From Odobenus rosmarus divergens (Eukaryota; Chordata; Mammalia; Carnivora; Odobenidae), in contig NW_004450302.1 in NCBI RefSeq assembly GCF_000321225.1, forward strand, positions 1,713,431 to 1,777,430: a stretch of 64,000 bases of DNA, in the 5' to 3' direction. Shown piece by piece: positions 36,201 to 49,400 of this stretch. Position 1 is the stretch's first letter; every line of letters starts with the position of its first letter. The position numbers were made by a program, and so were the translations under genes. A model generated the notes under the pieces. That model was not told the origin of the DNA. It was given only the letters and a program-made list of their open reading frames with translations, and made no database searches.

Positions 36201-36770
36201 GTCGTCCACCTTAAGTGGGGATTAGAGCAAGCAGGAGGTGTGCAGGGAAAGATGCAACTGGGAGAACCATCTTATGTTAATAAAAAACAAACCTTTACCT
36301 CTTTGTGTGATTATTACTTGAGAGTCAGTGTCTTTAAGTGAATAGTACTCAATTATATGATTCGAGATTTCTTTTCAATTCCACTAGCAGGTAGCAGTGA
36401 AACCTGTAAGAAATCAGGTTATGGACATATGCTCCTTGGTTTATTGAAACGTCACTAAGATAGGAAAGATGACCTGAAAGACAGCTGTATTGGATAGTTT
36501 TCTCTAGGTTAAAATAAAACGTACTGAAGTACCAAGAACACAATTTTTTTTCATCAAGAGAGCAAATACAATTCTGGAAAATTCTTCAAGTAACCAGAGA
36601 CTTAAAAAAAATAGTTTAGCCCCCGAAAGGCTTTCTTATAGATATGTACAAAAGTGAAAAATATGTATTGTTATTTTTAAAGTATTGTATTTATGGCAAA
36701 ATGTCTTTGATACCTAAATATTTGCTAAATTTTATTTAATTTGTTATTTATTAATATTAATAAAATTTAA
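33222..36770 (+). other. FBXO47: Probable FBXO47 3' UTR and downstream sequence
   Basis: About 3.6 kb without a single Can-SINE, although flanking DNA averages one per ~1.5 kb. Candidate AATAAA signals occur at 36279-36284 (followed by a gtgtg-containing U/G-rich stretch) and 36759-36764; earlier ones lie near 35280, 35432 and 35853. The true end is not decidable from sequence alone. Confidence 0.4.
36279..36284 (+). terminator. Candidate FBXO47 polyadenylation signal
   Basis: AATAAA about 3.06 kb after the stop codon, followed within ~25 nt by tttgtgtgatt, a typical downstream GU-rich element. Other AATAAA hexamers compete, so this is only a candidate. Confidence 0.3.
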
Positions 36771-36857
36771 ATTAGAAACATTCTAACTTGTATAGAGTTT
36801 GTTATTATGCAAGTCATTGAGTATAATTCCTTTATTTCTTATGGAGGAACTTATTTT

Positions 36858-37055
36858 TTTTTTAAAAGATTTTATTTATTTATTTGAGAGAGAGAGAGAG
36901 AATGAGAGATAGAGAGCACGAGAGGGAAGAGGGTCAGAGGGAGAAGCAAACTCCCCACCGAGCAGGAAGCCCGACGTGGGACTCGATCCAGGGACTCCAG
37001 GATCATGACCAGAGCCGAAGGCAGTCGCTTAACCAACTGAGCCACCCAGGCGCCC
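36858..37055 (-). mobile_element. Can-SINE
   Basis: TSD tggaggaacttattttt at 36842 and 37056. Confidence 0.93.
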
Positions 37056-37140
37056 TGGAGGAACTTATTTTTATTTAAGCTGTTAGTTATAGCTCTACCG
37101 TGATCAAAACACAAAACATCTTAATATAATGTTGCAATTA

Positions 37141-37309
37141 GGGTGCCTAGGTGGCTCAGTTGTTGAGCGTATGCCTTCGGCTCGGGTTGTGATCCCAGGT
37201 GGCTCAGTTGTTGAGCGTATGCCTTCGGCTCGGGTTGTGATCCCAGGACCCTGGGATCACCACCTGAGCCGAAGGCAGACACTTAACAAGTGAGCCACCC
37301 AGGCGCCCA
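37141..37309. mobile_element. Palindromic Can-SINE head with internal 48-bp duplication
   Basis: A + head (gggtgcctaggtggctcag) has its first 48 bp repeated (37151-37198 and 37199-37246), then turns into an inverted - head (gaccctgggatcacc ... tgagccacccaggcgccc). No CT body and no A/T tail on either side. Confidence 0.88.
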
Positions 37310-38752
37310 CAAAGACAGTTTTCTACTTCAACTATGCTTAAGTTTTTTATTAAGGGAAATTCCCCTTTTTTTTGAGTACTTTAAAATTAAAATGATACTT
37401 TCAGGGGATTTGAAGTCTGAAGAATGCTAATTTAAGCCTTTAAAAGCAAACACATTTTCTGAAATTTAATAAATCATGTCATGCCAAGTTGCAAACTCAA
37501 CAAGTTTGGATTTGATTCTGTATACCCAGAACAATGAGTCTTAGGTGGCTCAAAACTTAGTAACATTTATCTTCCCGTTATTTAACCATTTCCCAAAATA
37601 TATCCTCTTTCTCCCGAAATAAAATACATCACTTTCCCATACAAATCTCTATTTTTTTTGTCAAGAAAGCGGGAATTAGTGTATTGCCACATTAATTTTT
37701 TCTAAGTAACCTACAATTATTTAGAGATGTTTTTATTGCGTTGATGCGGGCCAAGTACGATACCCACTCTATAGGACAGGATTGCCTTACGACAGATTTG
37801 TAAAATTTATACAAAACTTCATATTACAGAAGTAACTTTTTCCCAGTGTTTTATTCTGTATGAAAATGCCAATATATGCCAGTATACAAATAGTTTAAAT
37901 GTGAAATTAAAAAAATATTGAAATGATGAATGCCATAAAACTCTATTAGAAGCTGGCATATTATAGCATGCCCACAAAGCCCTAAAATTTCTTCCAAAAC
38001 ATAATCACTTATTTTTTAAAACCATAATATTTCACAAGTAATATGGGCACTCTTTCTATGTCCTTCCATTGCACGCAATACCAGTGATATGTATCGATGG
38101 GGTATAACTGAAACGGGTTGCTTGTTTTCACTGAATTGTTTAGTGGTTTCAGCTATGCATGTATACAGCCTAAAGAGCCTTGACCTCATAAAAGAACTTC
38201 AGAGAGAACTTGGTTAGAGACTAAAACTTGAAGATCCATACTACTGTAATTAACTGTGTACCTTGGACCCCTCCAAAACACTGACACTCGCCTTACAGTA
38301 GAAAAAATTTTAGTTTGAAACACGAAGTTATGCCAGAGAGTCAGAGGAATGTTGTAGTGGGAAATGTCATGTCGAGGACTCCCCAGATAACTGAAGATCA
38401 TCCCTGAATGTATTACTGTTCAGACCCATGCCTCCTACATTAGCTATCAGATTGTCAGATCGCCTCCTGCTGTTACATACCACCACATAGGCGTAGTACT
38501 GCTCGTGTTAATATCCGCTAAACAGCTTAGGCAAATTGTCACTGCCACATATTTGGAGTAAATAAATATTGTCATTTTCTCCTCACAGTGTGGTTGGTGG
38601 TGCCAAAAAAAAAAGAGTTTTGCAATTGAGTTTTCATTATAAAATGTCATGTGGAGAGAGCAGAAAAGGTAAACTATTAAAAGTTTGTTCCGTAGGAATT
38701 CTCTCAAAGGTGTGGTTTCCAAAGATAATGCATCCTAGAATTGTAGAATTTT

Positions 38753-38947
38753 TTTAAATGATTATTTTATTTTATTTATTTGACAGAGAGAGACACAGCG
38801 AGAGAGGGAACTCAAGCAGGGGGAGTGGGAGAGGGAGAAGCAGGCTTCCCGCGGAGCAGAGAGCCCAATGCGAGGCTTGATCCCAGGACCCTGGGAGCCC
38901 AACCCGAGCTGAAGGCAGACGCCTAACAACTGAGCCACCCAGGCACC
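38753..38947 (-). mobile_element. Can-SINE
   Basis: TSD cctagaattgtagaatttt at ~38732 and 38948. Confidence 0.93.
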
Positions 38948-38949
38948 CC

Positions 38950-40560
38950 TAGAATTGTAGAATTTTAAAATGGAAAGGGGAATTTTAAAATTAAGTTAAA
39001 ATTTAATAAATAATAATATAGTAAACAAGTAATAATTTTGTAGTCCAACCCTTTCATTTGTCAGAATAAACAGAAGCCCTGAAGGTTAAATGACTTATGA
39101 AGGTCATTCATTTGTTACCAAGATAATGCTTTTAGAGCAGTGTTTTTTCTTGGCCAGAATTTTAACATGCAAGTTTTCCATTTTAACTGGATCATATATT
39201 GTAGAGCCTCAATTTTACTTCTTTTTAAGACATGGAAATTGAATACAATATAAATAAAAACTATTAAGTTAATCTTTCTCATTGTTTATTTTTAAGCTAG
39301 AAAGGAAAATCAAATGTAGAACAATTATGATGGACTTTTCAATGGAACAGTTACCACAGATTTGGGGCCCACGTCTACTCTGAATTCCACAATATATGGT
39401 TTCCTCAACCCTAATTGGACCCCTCCCCCCAAAAAATGTTGAAAGGTTTTTTTTTTTTTTACAGACAAGGAACACTTGACAACATAAAAAACATTTATTT
39501 GGGAGTAAGAGATTTTTTCCCCCCCAAATAACAAGTAAGATGAGGTATAACTACCCTATTTCAATAATTTATAATTCAGCCAGTCACAAAGAATGAGGAC
39601 CATATAACCATTTCTCTCTTGAAATGAGAAGGTGGGGTATGGAGTGGAAAAAAATATGATAAATCTTAAAAATTCCAATGACAAGTTCCTTCTGGTTGGA
39701 AAGCGAGACAAAAGGGCCACCACACAAGCTCACACTGCAGTCTGTAAGACAGTGACAAGGTGACTACTTCATAGACGAAGATAGATGTGCTCTTGAACTT
39801 ACAAGGGACCCCCTGCGTGTGAGAGGGAAAGGAAAGAACATATTTTAGCATCATATGTTGCACTTACACCTAAAGAAAGGCTGTCAAGATGAGTATTTGA
39901 GCAGTTCTCCATGGTAACTTTAATGAGTCTACATTTCAGCTCTGTGTCCTCAACACCCTCTATCTACATACAGCTCGAACGCACACGGCATCTGCCAGGC
40001 ATGCCCACGAATTCCTGAGGTCCCAGCTGAGGGCCTCTGCCTCGGAGCTCAAAAAGCCCCTTGATCGCCAGTGGTTAACCATATCCGGAAGGCTCTGGAA
40101 GAGGTCTGCTGGGCAGCAGGACGGTTGCTGCTGATAAGAGGCCTCTGGTTGGACTGGAGACCAGGAGCTGTGGGAAACCCAGAAACAAGGCTCAGATGGG
40201 AATAGCGATGACGCTTTCAGCAACCCTGTATTGGCTATGGACCAACGAATGAGTTCGTTCCTCTCTCCTCACCACCAAACCCCACAGCTGGGAAAGGATG
40301 GACGTCTCCCCCAGACCCCACTCCCCAGTACATTTCATTAGCTACTTCATCTTCAAGTGAAAATGAGCCACTAATTAATTAATGCAACTATGGAAGCATA
40401 ATTGCAAACCACTCTGCTGATATATACAGATGTGTTTTACCTTTAATTACCAAGGGGGGGGGGGAAAGACAACTTGGAGTCTGAGCACCTAATTTGAAGG
40501 AAAATACTAGGAAATAATAGTCCCTCCCCCCAAGCACACGACTCCCAACCCATTCTATCT
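38950..40560. other. Intergenic stretch without recognised elements
   Basis: No Can-SINE, L1 or convincing exon. A G-run at ~40455-40465 and an AATAAA on the - strand near 39494 were noted. Could belong to a longer 3' end of the microprotein transcript. Confidence 0.35.
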
Positions 40561-40582
40561 ACAAATCCTTTGCATTGTGGGT

Positions 40583-40588
40583 TTTATT
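40583..40588 (-). terminator. Candidate poly(A) signal for the microprotein transcript
   Basis: TTTATT on the + strand reads AATAAA on the - strand, ~280 nt after the TAG. A second candidate lies at about 39494-39499, so a longer 3' end is possible. Confidence 0.35.
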
Positions 40589-40866
40589 TTTCATTATAAA
40601 AAAATCGTTATTTTAAATTAGGTCTTAAAGAAAGAAGTTGGCATTTCTTATTCTTTGCAGAGTGGTCTGAGAAAGGCTATATGAATGCACCTGAGGGGGA
40701 AAAAAAAGGATAGGATAACAAGATCTCTTTCAATTTTGTTTTTGAATCAATACCCGAAATAATGACCAGAAGCAAAAATCCACCGGTGCGTCAGCAAAGC
40801 AGGATGCTCGGCCAGTCAGCTTCATCCTGAGCTGTTCTGAGGGCTCCCCGCCGCAGCTGCCGGCCA

Positions 40867-41370
<504 letters not shown>

Positions 41371-41379
41371 AAAAATAAT

Positions 41380-43530
41380 GGTTGGGAGTTGGGTGGGCCA
41401 TGGGCAGGTTATAAAGGTCAAGTTATGGAGGGACATAGAGGTCTCATGAGAGCCCCAGTTGGCCTCTCTGGGGTTGGAGCAAACGCTTGTGGGATCCCTA
41501 TACTGTGCCAGATACTGCACACGGGCTGTAATTTCAACCTCCCTACAAGTCTTTTATAGATGAGGCTCAGAGCTGGTCAGGAACTTGCCTGATGTTTCAT
41601 TGGAAGTGGGGGAGACCAAGATGGAAAACTAGGCTTACACACTCTGGAGACCATATTCTTCTCTCGCCTCCCGACTGGCCCACCCTTTTCGCCTGAAACG
41701 CCCCTCGCCCTCCCTGCACGGCTCAAATCCCTCCGTGTACGGTGGGAGGGCCAGGGGTCTCTCCTCCCCCTACTCCCTGTCTCTGTGTGGTCAGGACCCG
41801 CATTCTTGTTCTCCTCTGTGTCCTCTTCGGAGAGCTGGGGACAGCGTCCTATCCAGAGAGTGCACTATCAACTCCCAGGGCTGTCGCCGTGAGGGGAGAG
41901 TGCCTAGATGTGCAAATTCAAGAGATGCCTTCTGAGGGCAAAGGAGAATTAATGTTTTATTTTTTTTAACTGGGTGGTGGGTACTCAGTTATGTCTTGTG
42001 TTGTTTTATGCCTTTTTGTGTCTTAATTATTCCCTATTAAATTAAAAATACTCCCTGTGACATCTCTGAGGGCTGGTGTCCTCGGCTCCACCCTAAAGCA
42101 TTCCTTTGAAGGCCCTGGGGGATGTGGCGGGGGGGTAGGGAGAGGGCACGGGTGACCCCCTTCCACATGCTAGGCTGCGGGAACTGAGGGCCCTTCTAGA
42201 AGGGGGTCTAGAAACTGCTCCCATTGGCCCATGCCCAGGACGTTAGAACCCAGAGCTTTCTGTGAGCGGCTTCCCTCCCGAGCCGACTGTCCCCCCTCCA
42301 GTCGCTCCGGTGAATGAAGCCTCCTGGGAGGGAGGGCTGCCCCTCAGCCGACAAAAGGGGGCAGGCCAACAGGAGGCAAGATTTACCAACTCATTCCCTT
42401 CTGCTGGGAAAATACCAGGCGGCCTGTTCCTTCGGAGAGGGAGCGGGTGTTGGTACTGCCTTCAGCGATCCCCCCGAGCCTCTGACACCTCCTTACACCG
42501 CTCCAGCCCCGCAGACCCACCTCTTTCCTTCTCTCCACGACCAAGGCTCAGGGAGGGCCCCTTTCAACTCCGCCGCGGCCTTCCTGCTGAGCCCCCAGTG
42601 GGAAGTGCCCCTCTGCACAAAGCAGCTGGACAGGAGACATGGGCCTGGGAGGGGAGGCTCCAGACTCCTTCTCTACCACTGTCCCCTTCCCAACCCTGCA
42701 GAAGAGGGGAGGCCACCTGGCCTTCTGGTGGGAAGTCGGACCCAGGGCAGCTGGAGCAAAAGGCCGGTAGGGGGAGATACAAAGACGTGAGGTGCAAAGG
42801 GCAGGGGCGCAGGGCCCACCGTGGCCAGGCAGCGTGGCGTGAGGTTGTGAGCGTCGCACTGCGGGTCCTAAGACCTCAGGCCCTGCCACACCGGCTGTGC
42901 AACTTCCACCAAATCACGGCCTCCCCGGGTTTCAGAACCCCATCCATGAGACAGACATGGCTGTAGGTCCTCGGCTGACGCATACTGCTTTGGGCTGGTA
43001 GGATGGCTTCCTCCCGTCTTAGCCCACCCAGACTGACCCCGTCATTTCATTCCTCATACTGTGCCAAGCTCTTCCTGGGCGCCAGGCAGCAGCAGGGGGG
43101 GCTAAAAGTGCCCCTGGGCCGGTCTCCTGCATCAGTGCAACACATCCTTGCTGAGCAGCGATGGGCCTGGCCCAGGGCACGCACTGGGATTTCGAGGACT
43201 TCGACCCATTACCTGCCCTGTGACGGCCCTGGCTAGCGGGGAGGCAGCTGTTAACCAGGGAAGTCAGGAAGAGGGAAATCCAGGAGCTCGGGTACGTGTC
43301 CGGGAGTGCCACCAAGCTGGGCAGGTGCAAAGTGGCAGTAAGAATTCTCCATGAGAAGGAGGTGCCGAGTCCCCATCGCAGAGCCAACTTCTGCCCCAGG
43401 CTGACAGCTTTCAACCTGGTCATTCTCTCCCTGAAGGGCAGCAGGGCTCTCGGGTTCGGGAGGGTGCCCAGCTATTGCCCCGAACACTTGGTGCACGCAC
43501 ACACAGCACTTCAGAGCCAGAGACAAAACC
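41380..43530. other. GC-rich interval between microprotein candidate and LASP1
   Basis: Contains a MIR-like piece at ~41500-41640 and otherwise no recognised repeat. Long frames on both strands begin with non-ATG codons and show no domain. It may hold the promoter and 5' exon of the microprotein candidate. Confidence 0.35.
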
Positions 43531-43554
43531 AAGTCCACAGGTAAAAATTATACT

Positions 43555-43560
43555 TTTATT
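43555..43560 (-). terminator. LASP1: LASP1 polyadenylation signal
   Basis: TTTATT on the + strand gives AATAAA on the transcript strand, in a tgactcaataaaagta context. Cleavage is expected near 43535-43545, and a GT-containing stretch follows downstream on the - strand. Confidence 0.75.
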
Positions 43561-43715
43561 GAGTCACCAGGAGAAAGATTCACTTGTGGTCCAAGTCAAA
43601 TGTTGAGAATCATAACAGGCCAGAAAGAGTTGATCCCAAGCACAAGCCCACGAGGGAGGGGACCAGAACAGACCAAGAAAAGACAACCACCCCATATAAA
43701 AAGAACGGACGGCTT

Positions 43716-43719
43716 CACA

Positions 43720-43750
<31 letters not shown>
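43716..43750 (-). repeat. UG-repeat in the LASP1 3' UTR
   Basis: (CA)n on the + strand with one interruption, so (UG)n in LASP1 mRNA, ~155-195 nt upstream of its poly(A) signal. Confidence 0.85.
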
Positions 43751-46297
43751 GGATGAAATGTTTGGACAGAGACAAATTTCACATGGTCATTTGTTTCTTT
43801 TTAAATACAGGTTTGTGGGGTGGTATTTTTTTTTCTTCCAGCTATTAAAAAAAAAAAAAAGGCCCAAAAGTGCGTATGTGAGAGGAAAAAGGCAGAAATG
43901 AAGCAGTAAGGTCATTTTCCCTGGAGGGACATGAGGAAGAAAATAGGAAGCAGTGTGACAGAATTCACTTTTCTCACCACTGGGCTTCTTGTATTTTCTT
44001 ATTGGTCCACTAAAGTTATATTCACATTCTAGCTTTGATGCATCATCTTTCCTGGGATTAGATTGGCCAAAGACCTTTGTGAACTGTATGAAAAGGCCAG
44101 GGACTCAGCCCAACCCTTGGTTCTGTGCTCTTGTAGGGTTGGATGGTTCTGGAAAGAAGCAAGGATGCCTAGCAGCCCCTGGGTCCCTCAGCACCAGTGT
44201 GACAGTCCTTCTCTCTGGGGGTGTATAAGAAAAAGTCCCCTATTTTTAGGATGGGAGGAGCAGAGGGGCCGGCAGCAAGATTCCAGTGGCTGGCCTGCCT
44301 TGTTTTCGAAGGAAAACAAAGCGAAGGGAAAACAGGCCGCTTCTTGCTCCTCTGGGCTTTCCTCCCACCTCTCTCCGCACTCCCAGCAGATCCTCCCACA
44401 AGAGCCGTCTCTGACCTTTGGTCCCCAAATCCAAGTTGTGCTTTGAGATCAAGAGGAAAGGTAGTGGACTGCTGCCTCCCCCAAAGCTCCCCAAACTGTT
44501 TCCTTTCTGCCTCCCTCATCCCCCAAATCATCCAACAATAAAGACCCTCCACCTGCCTTCACCTCGGCTGGGGCCAGAGGAGAGAGATGGGTCAGGCAGG
44601 GGGCTTCCCCCCTGCCAACAGTCATTTCTCCATCCTTCTGATTTGGGGAAAATATTCCATCAACCCCCAAGCAGTGAGGACCTGATTGCTGAGATCTGCC
44701 TGCAGGGTCCCCCGCCCAAAGGGACAAGGAGGCAAACATGGCAACTGGGGAGCCTGAGGTGAAGACAGGAGGGGGAGGCCCAGAGGGGTGTTGAGAGAGC
44801 CCAGAGATGAATAAAGCCAAGCAAGGGTCGTCACAGCTGCCAACGAGCGAGAAGGGACTTGGAGATAGCACCATCTTTCCCTTCCTCATCCCGGGATCTG
44901 TGCTTCCAGTTTTGAAGCCCTGGGACCTTCTCCTTCTGCTTCAAGGGGCCTGAGGTTAGCGAGGGGGAGGCCGGGGAGCGGTGAGGCACCCCCAGTGTGG
45001 GTGACACAGGGTGGTCTGATGCCCTCCTCTGAAGCCCGGGGCACATATTTGGGAGGGAAAGAATAGGCCTAGAGCCACGAAGCCTGCCCCCACCCTCACC
45101 CCAGCAAGCTGTGGGCCCCAACATCAGCCCCACCAACTCTACAACCACCCCCCTTTACCTCTGCCCGGCACACTGGAAGGGGGGTGGGTGGGCTTCCGCC
45201 GTTTGGCAATCGAAGGAAAGGAGGAATTTTCACCAAAGAAACCACGAGGGACGTCTCTCCCCTGGGGCCCTCCCAGAGACTCCCACGGGCCTGGACCCTG
45301 ACTGCTTCGTTGCCGCTAGCCTGTCACAGATACAGACGAGCTCCTTCCCCATGTGCGGAGTCCTGGAGACAGAGAGGTCCTGTGGCTTTGCACAGTTCCA
45401 GTCCACTTGGCTTTGGGCCGAGGAGGGGCGGCTGTGGGAGGCCTGAGACATCTTCCCATGGGGGGGGGGCAACCTAACCCAGAGCTCAGGGCGGCTGGCT
45501 CGTGGTCCAGGAGACAGCCAGGGCGCCTGGGGACTGGGGAGAGGAGGAAGGAAAGGGGCTGTGGGAGATGACACCCCGTTCCCCTCCCTCCTGCAGCCGT
45601 CCCTAAAAGTAAGAAAGGCGAGAGCACTTGACCCAAGCCGTGCTTCCTGGGGAGCTCCTCGCCCACACCGCTCTGTGTGGGCAGGAGAGCGAAATCACAG
45701 TGTGAGAAGGAACACATGTGGGGAGGGACGAATGAATCCCAACGCGGGAACTCTACCCTCCTCTGTGGTCCTTGACAGTGGGAGAGGGTGGTGAGGGGCC
45801 CCCTCGGAGGGCCGGCAGCCCTGTCTTTGAGAAGCAGAGGCAAAGCCCCTCCCAGGGGCGAGGGTGGTAGGGTCCCATCTGGGAATGCACAGAGCCCCTC
45901 CCCTGGGAGTCCTGGAAAGTTGGGGTGTGTGAGGAGGGGCAGGAAGGTCTGAGGGGGCAGGAAAGAGAGAAGGCAGAGGCCTGGGAGCCAATGGGTCTCC
46001 AATCCCGGACCAGCTCCCTGGGCCTCAGCCCCCGCTTCCCCCCCAGAGCTCCACACCTGTTCCGTCCAGAGAGAAAACCGAGAAGTTGGTCAAGGGGAAA
46101 ACGTGCCAGAGGAAGAGCCCGCAAAAGTGACAGAACAAGGCTTCAGTTGGCAAGAGAAGCTGGAGGAGGGTGGGAATAAACAAGCTGTCGCAGATTTAAA
46201 AAAACAGAGACACTGAAGGGTGGACAGGTCCGCCCAGGACAGATGCAATGGCGTGGAATGCACTGAAGACGGCCGGGGGCGGGGCAGGGCCGGGGGC

Positions 46298-46471
46298 TCA
46301 GATGGCCTCGACGTAGTTGGCCGGCAGCATGCCTGTGTCGCCGGTGCGCTCCACGGTCCCATACATCCAGCCGTCGTCGATCTGCTGCACGTTGACGATG
46401 GTGTCCCCATCTTGGAAGGAGACTTCGTCCTCATCGGCGGCGCTGTAGTCATATACAGCGCGGTACCGCTT
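46298..46471 (-). CDS. LASP1: LASP1 last coding exon (SH3 domain)
   Basis: 57 codons from [16 protein letters not shown] to [11 protein letters not shown] and TGA (46298-46300). The acceptor is cccttgcag. The whole SH3 fold lies in this exon: AVYDY motif, acidic RT loop, Trp of WMYGTV and the PANYV end are all present. Reading through the acceptor gives a false extension ending in a Met codon at 46564. Confidence 0.97.
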
Positions 46472-49400
46472 CTGCAAGGGTGGGGGCGCGGTCAGTCCGG
46501 GGCCCGGCCGAGCAGAGAACCCGGGGCTGGCGGGCCGGGAAGGCTCTGCCATGAATTTTCTCACCTCCGGGTCTCACTGTCTGAAACCCATCACCCTCTC
46601 CAGCCCTATCTGGCATCTCTGAAGAGCCAGGCTCTGGGACAGGGACTGAGATTTGCCACAGCTCTGCCCCACCTCTTGCAACAGGAATGCAGCAGGTCCA
46701 GTGAATACAAGGCTTGATCGTGTTTTAAAGACTTCGTCTGGGGAGAAAAATCTCCAGGGGCCACAAGAGGTTCCACTCTCCAACCTCAGCCAAAATCCTA
46801 AGGTTAAGCCCCTGGCCTGGGAAACGCCCAGGGAAAGCACCTGCCGTCCACCTGCGGTCTTCGAGGTAGGCAAGATTCTAACGTCCTCGCTGCCCTTTAC
46901 ATGGACTTGACTCCGGGGGTCAGCTCAGCCTTCATGGTCCCCCAGCTTGGGCCCTGGGATCTGTGTGCCCATGGGTCTAGGACTGGAGGGGCCCCTCAGG
47001 GACCTCCCAGATCTGCCCCCATGGCTCCACTCCACTGGGACCCCTGCTCAGCCCTTCTGTTTCTGGCCTCCAATCTGTTCATCCAGGGTGATCTCAGGGG
47101 GAGCTTTCCAAACTGCAAACCTGGTCGGGTTACTCCCTGGCTTTAAAATCCTTCAGTGGTGTCCCACCTTCTTGAGCACCAAATTTCTTTTTTTTTTTAA
47201 GATTTTATTTTTAAGTAATCTCTACACCTAACGTAGACCCCGAGATCAGGAGTCACATGCTCTATCGACCGAGCCAGCCAGCACCAAATTGCAAACTTTC
47301 TTTCGAGCAGCAGAAACCAGCTCCATCAGCCCCAAAGACTATGTGTAGGATATGTAGGACAACCCCGCCACACAAAGTGACCTTGGTCTCTTATCACCAA
47401 CTCTGCCTCTATCTCTTGGGCTGAACAGCCGCCAGCTACGCCTGCATCCTGCAACAGCCTCCTCCCTCGGCTCCCTGCTTCTGCCCTCAACCTTCTGCGG
47501 CCTCTGCTCACTGAGCCACCAGTGATCCTTTAAAAACATAAATCAAAACCTGTCACGCCGCATAGCTCACCAATCACAAAGGCCTTCCTGTGGCCTACGA
47601 GCCCCTGCAGGATCTGACCTTATCTCCTCCCCTCTTCCTCCTCTAATCGCCTTGGCCTTCCCGCTGGCCCCAGGGCCTTTGCAGTTGCTTTCTCCCTGAA
47701 CCACTCACTCTTTCATCTTATTGAGGACTCTGCTGCTCTCCCTCCCATCACTCTGTCTTTTTCTTCCCAGCATGTGCCTCTATCGGACCTTAAATATTAT
47801 ACACCTACTTATTCATTGCCTTCTTATTTGTCTCCCTGACTGAAATATAAGCTCCAAGATGGCAGGAAGGTGGTCTTTTATTCAGAGCCAAACCCCTAGT
47901 GTCCAAAACAGGTTTAGCGAGTATGTGAAGGACTGGCTAGTCTATCTGGAATCTTATCCTACAGATGACTTCTCAGGTCCTGCCCAGCACCCCACAGGGC
48001 ATGGACAATCCCTTGTTTACTCCCTTGTGCCCAGGGCATGAGGCTCCAGGAGGACACCTATCTCAGGCTATTTTACTTCTCTAAGTATTGTCTCTCCTGC
48101 TCCTCCATGAGCTACTTCCAATTCCCAGGAACGGAGCACAGAGGAGCTGAGCGCAGCCAGGAGCTCAGGCTGGGTGGCTCAGCAGCCCCCTCCATGGGAT
48201 AGGCAGCAGGGTTTACAGCCCGGGGACTTCAAGTCTAAGGATGGTAAGCCTGATCCTGCCCCACATCCTACTTTACTCATCACTGACTTGGCAATGTCGC
48301 TGAGTGCCCGCTCTGTGCCTGGCTCAGAGCCGATGAACCAAGAGGACATGGCCGTGCCCGCACAGAGCTGCAAATCCAGCAGGGGATGTACACAGAAGTT
48401 AAACAGAACAGTTCTGAGTTGGGAAAAGTGCTCTGAAGGGAACCAGTGGGCGGGGGAGGGGGCAGTGATAGAGAGGTCAGGGGAGACCCATTTGACATCG
48501 GGGTGTTTGGGAGGACCCCTCGGAGGCAGGGGCAAGCCGAGATCTGAAGGATGTTGGGGGGTCATCCTCATGAAGAGTGGGGAGCAGGACCAAGGTCTGG
48601 AAGGCCCCACACAGAAAGGTGCCTCATGTGCTCCTGGGAAGCTAGAGGCAGGAAACTAAGCGGGGGGGGTGGGGGGGGTGACTTGTGCAAGCTACACCCG
48701 GAGCTGGAACGCTGGGCCCCAACCCCAGCCCAGGGCTCGGTGTACTGACCACAATGCGTCTGCTCAGAGGCTAAGGTCCCTATCACCTGCAGAGGACAAT
48801 AGGAGCTGGGCTCAAAGGTCAAGGGAAGCCAAGCCTCCTGGTCGGGTTTCTAAGGAGAATCTAGGAGCTGTGACCACGAGGCCTTCCCTGAACCCATCCA
48901 CCTCTGGCCTCCTCAGGCTTCCGACCCCCGTCCCACCTCCCAGCTCCAGGATCTCTCCCTCCAGCCGGAGCTACTCACCCCGCCCCCGCCTGGGGCACTG
49001 CGTGGTATGGAGACCGGGGCCGCAGGCTCCTTGTAACCACCATAGGACTGAGCCACCTGCTGCGGCTGGGGCTGCTGGTAAACTGCAAGAGGGGGGGACA
49101 GGACTCAGAAACTGTCACGCCAAACCCAATCCCTCCCGGAACCTCCGTCCTTCCCCCACGAGGCCCCTATCACGCGCTTCCACCCCCTGCAACCTTGCTC
49201 AGCCCTCACTTCTCAAAGGCTCATCTGCCTGGGTGTGCACATCTGCTGGTGCTGCATACTCTGCAACTGGGGCTGTATCTCCGCCAACACGCTGGGACCT
49301 GCCACGGACCCTGACCCCGGTGCTCATGGTACCCCCACACCCCACCCCCCACCCCCACTGGTATGGGGCCCGAGGGCTTGTGCAAGCACACACACGGGTG

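Larger units (their letters stand above)
43540..46297 (-). other. LASP1: LASP1 3' UTR
   Basis: About 2.75 kb of GC-rich sequence from the TGA to the AATAAA, similar in length to the long human LASP1 3' UTR. No Can-SINE, no recognised transposon. It contains long open frames on both strands that I judge non-coding, and a UG repeat near its 3' end. Confidence 0.8.
46472..48978 (-). other. LASP1 last intron
   Basis: Holds L2 sequence at ~47040-47175 and ~47555-47870, one old SINE, and a G-rich run at 48661-48681. No extra exon was recognised. Confidence 0.5.

Noticed and set aside
39960..40223. 87-codon frame on the - strand downstream of the microprotein candidate
   Set aside because: The start codon is TTG, there is no membrane segment or motif, and no matching splice context was found.
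42262..42966. 234-codon open frame on the + strand
   Set aside because: Begins with GTG and has no ATG until near its end. Low-complexity Pro/Arg/Gly composition fits chance in GC-rich sequence.
45316..46056. 246-codon open frame in the LASP1 3' UTR, - strand
   Set aside because: Lies downstream of the LASP1 stop in the same transcript, Pro/Leu-rich without a recognisable domain; GC content explains the openness.
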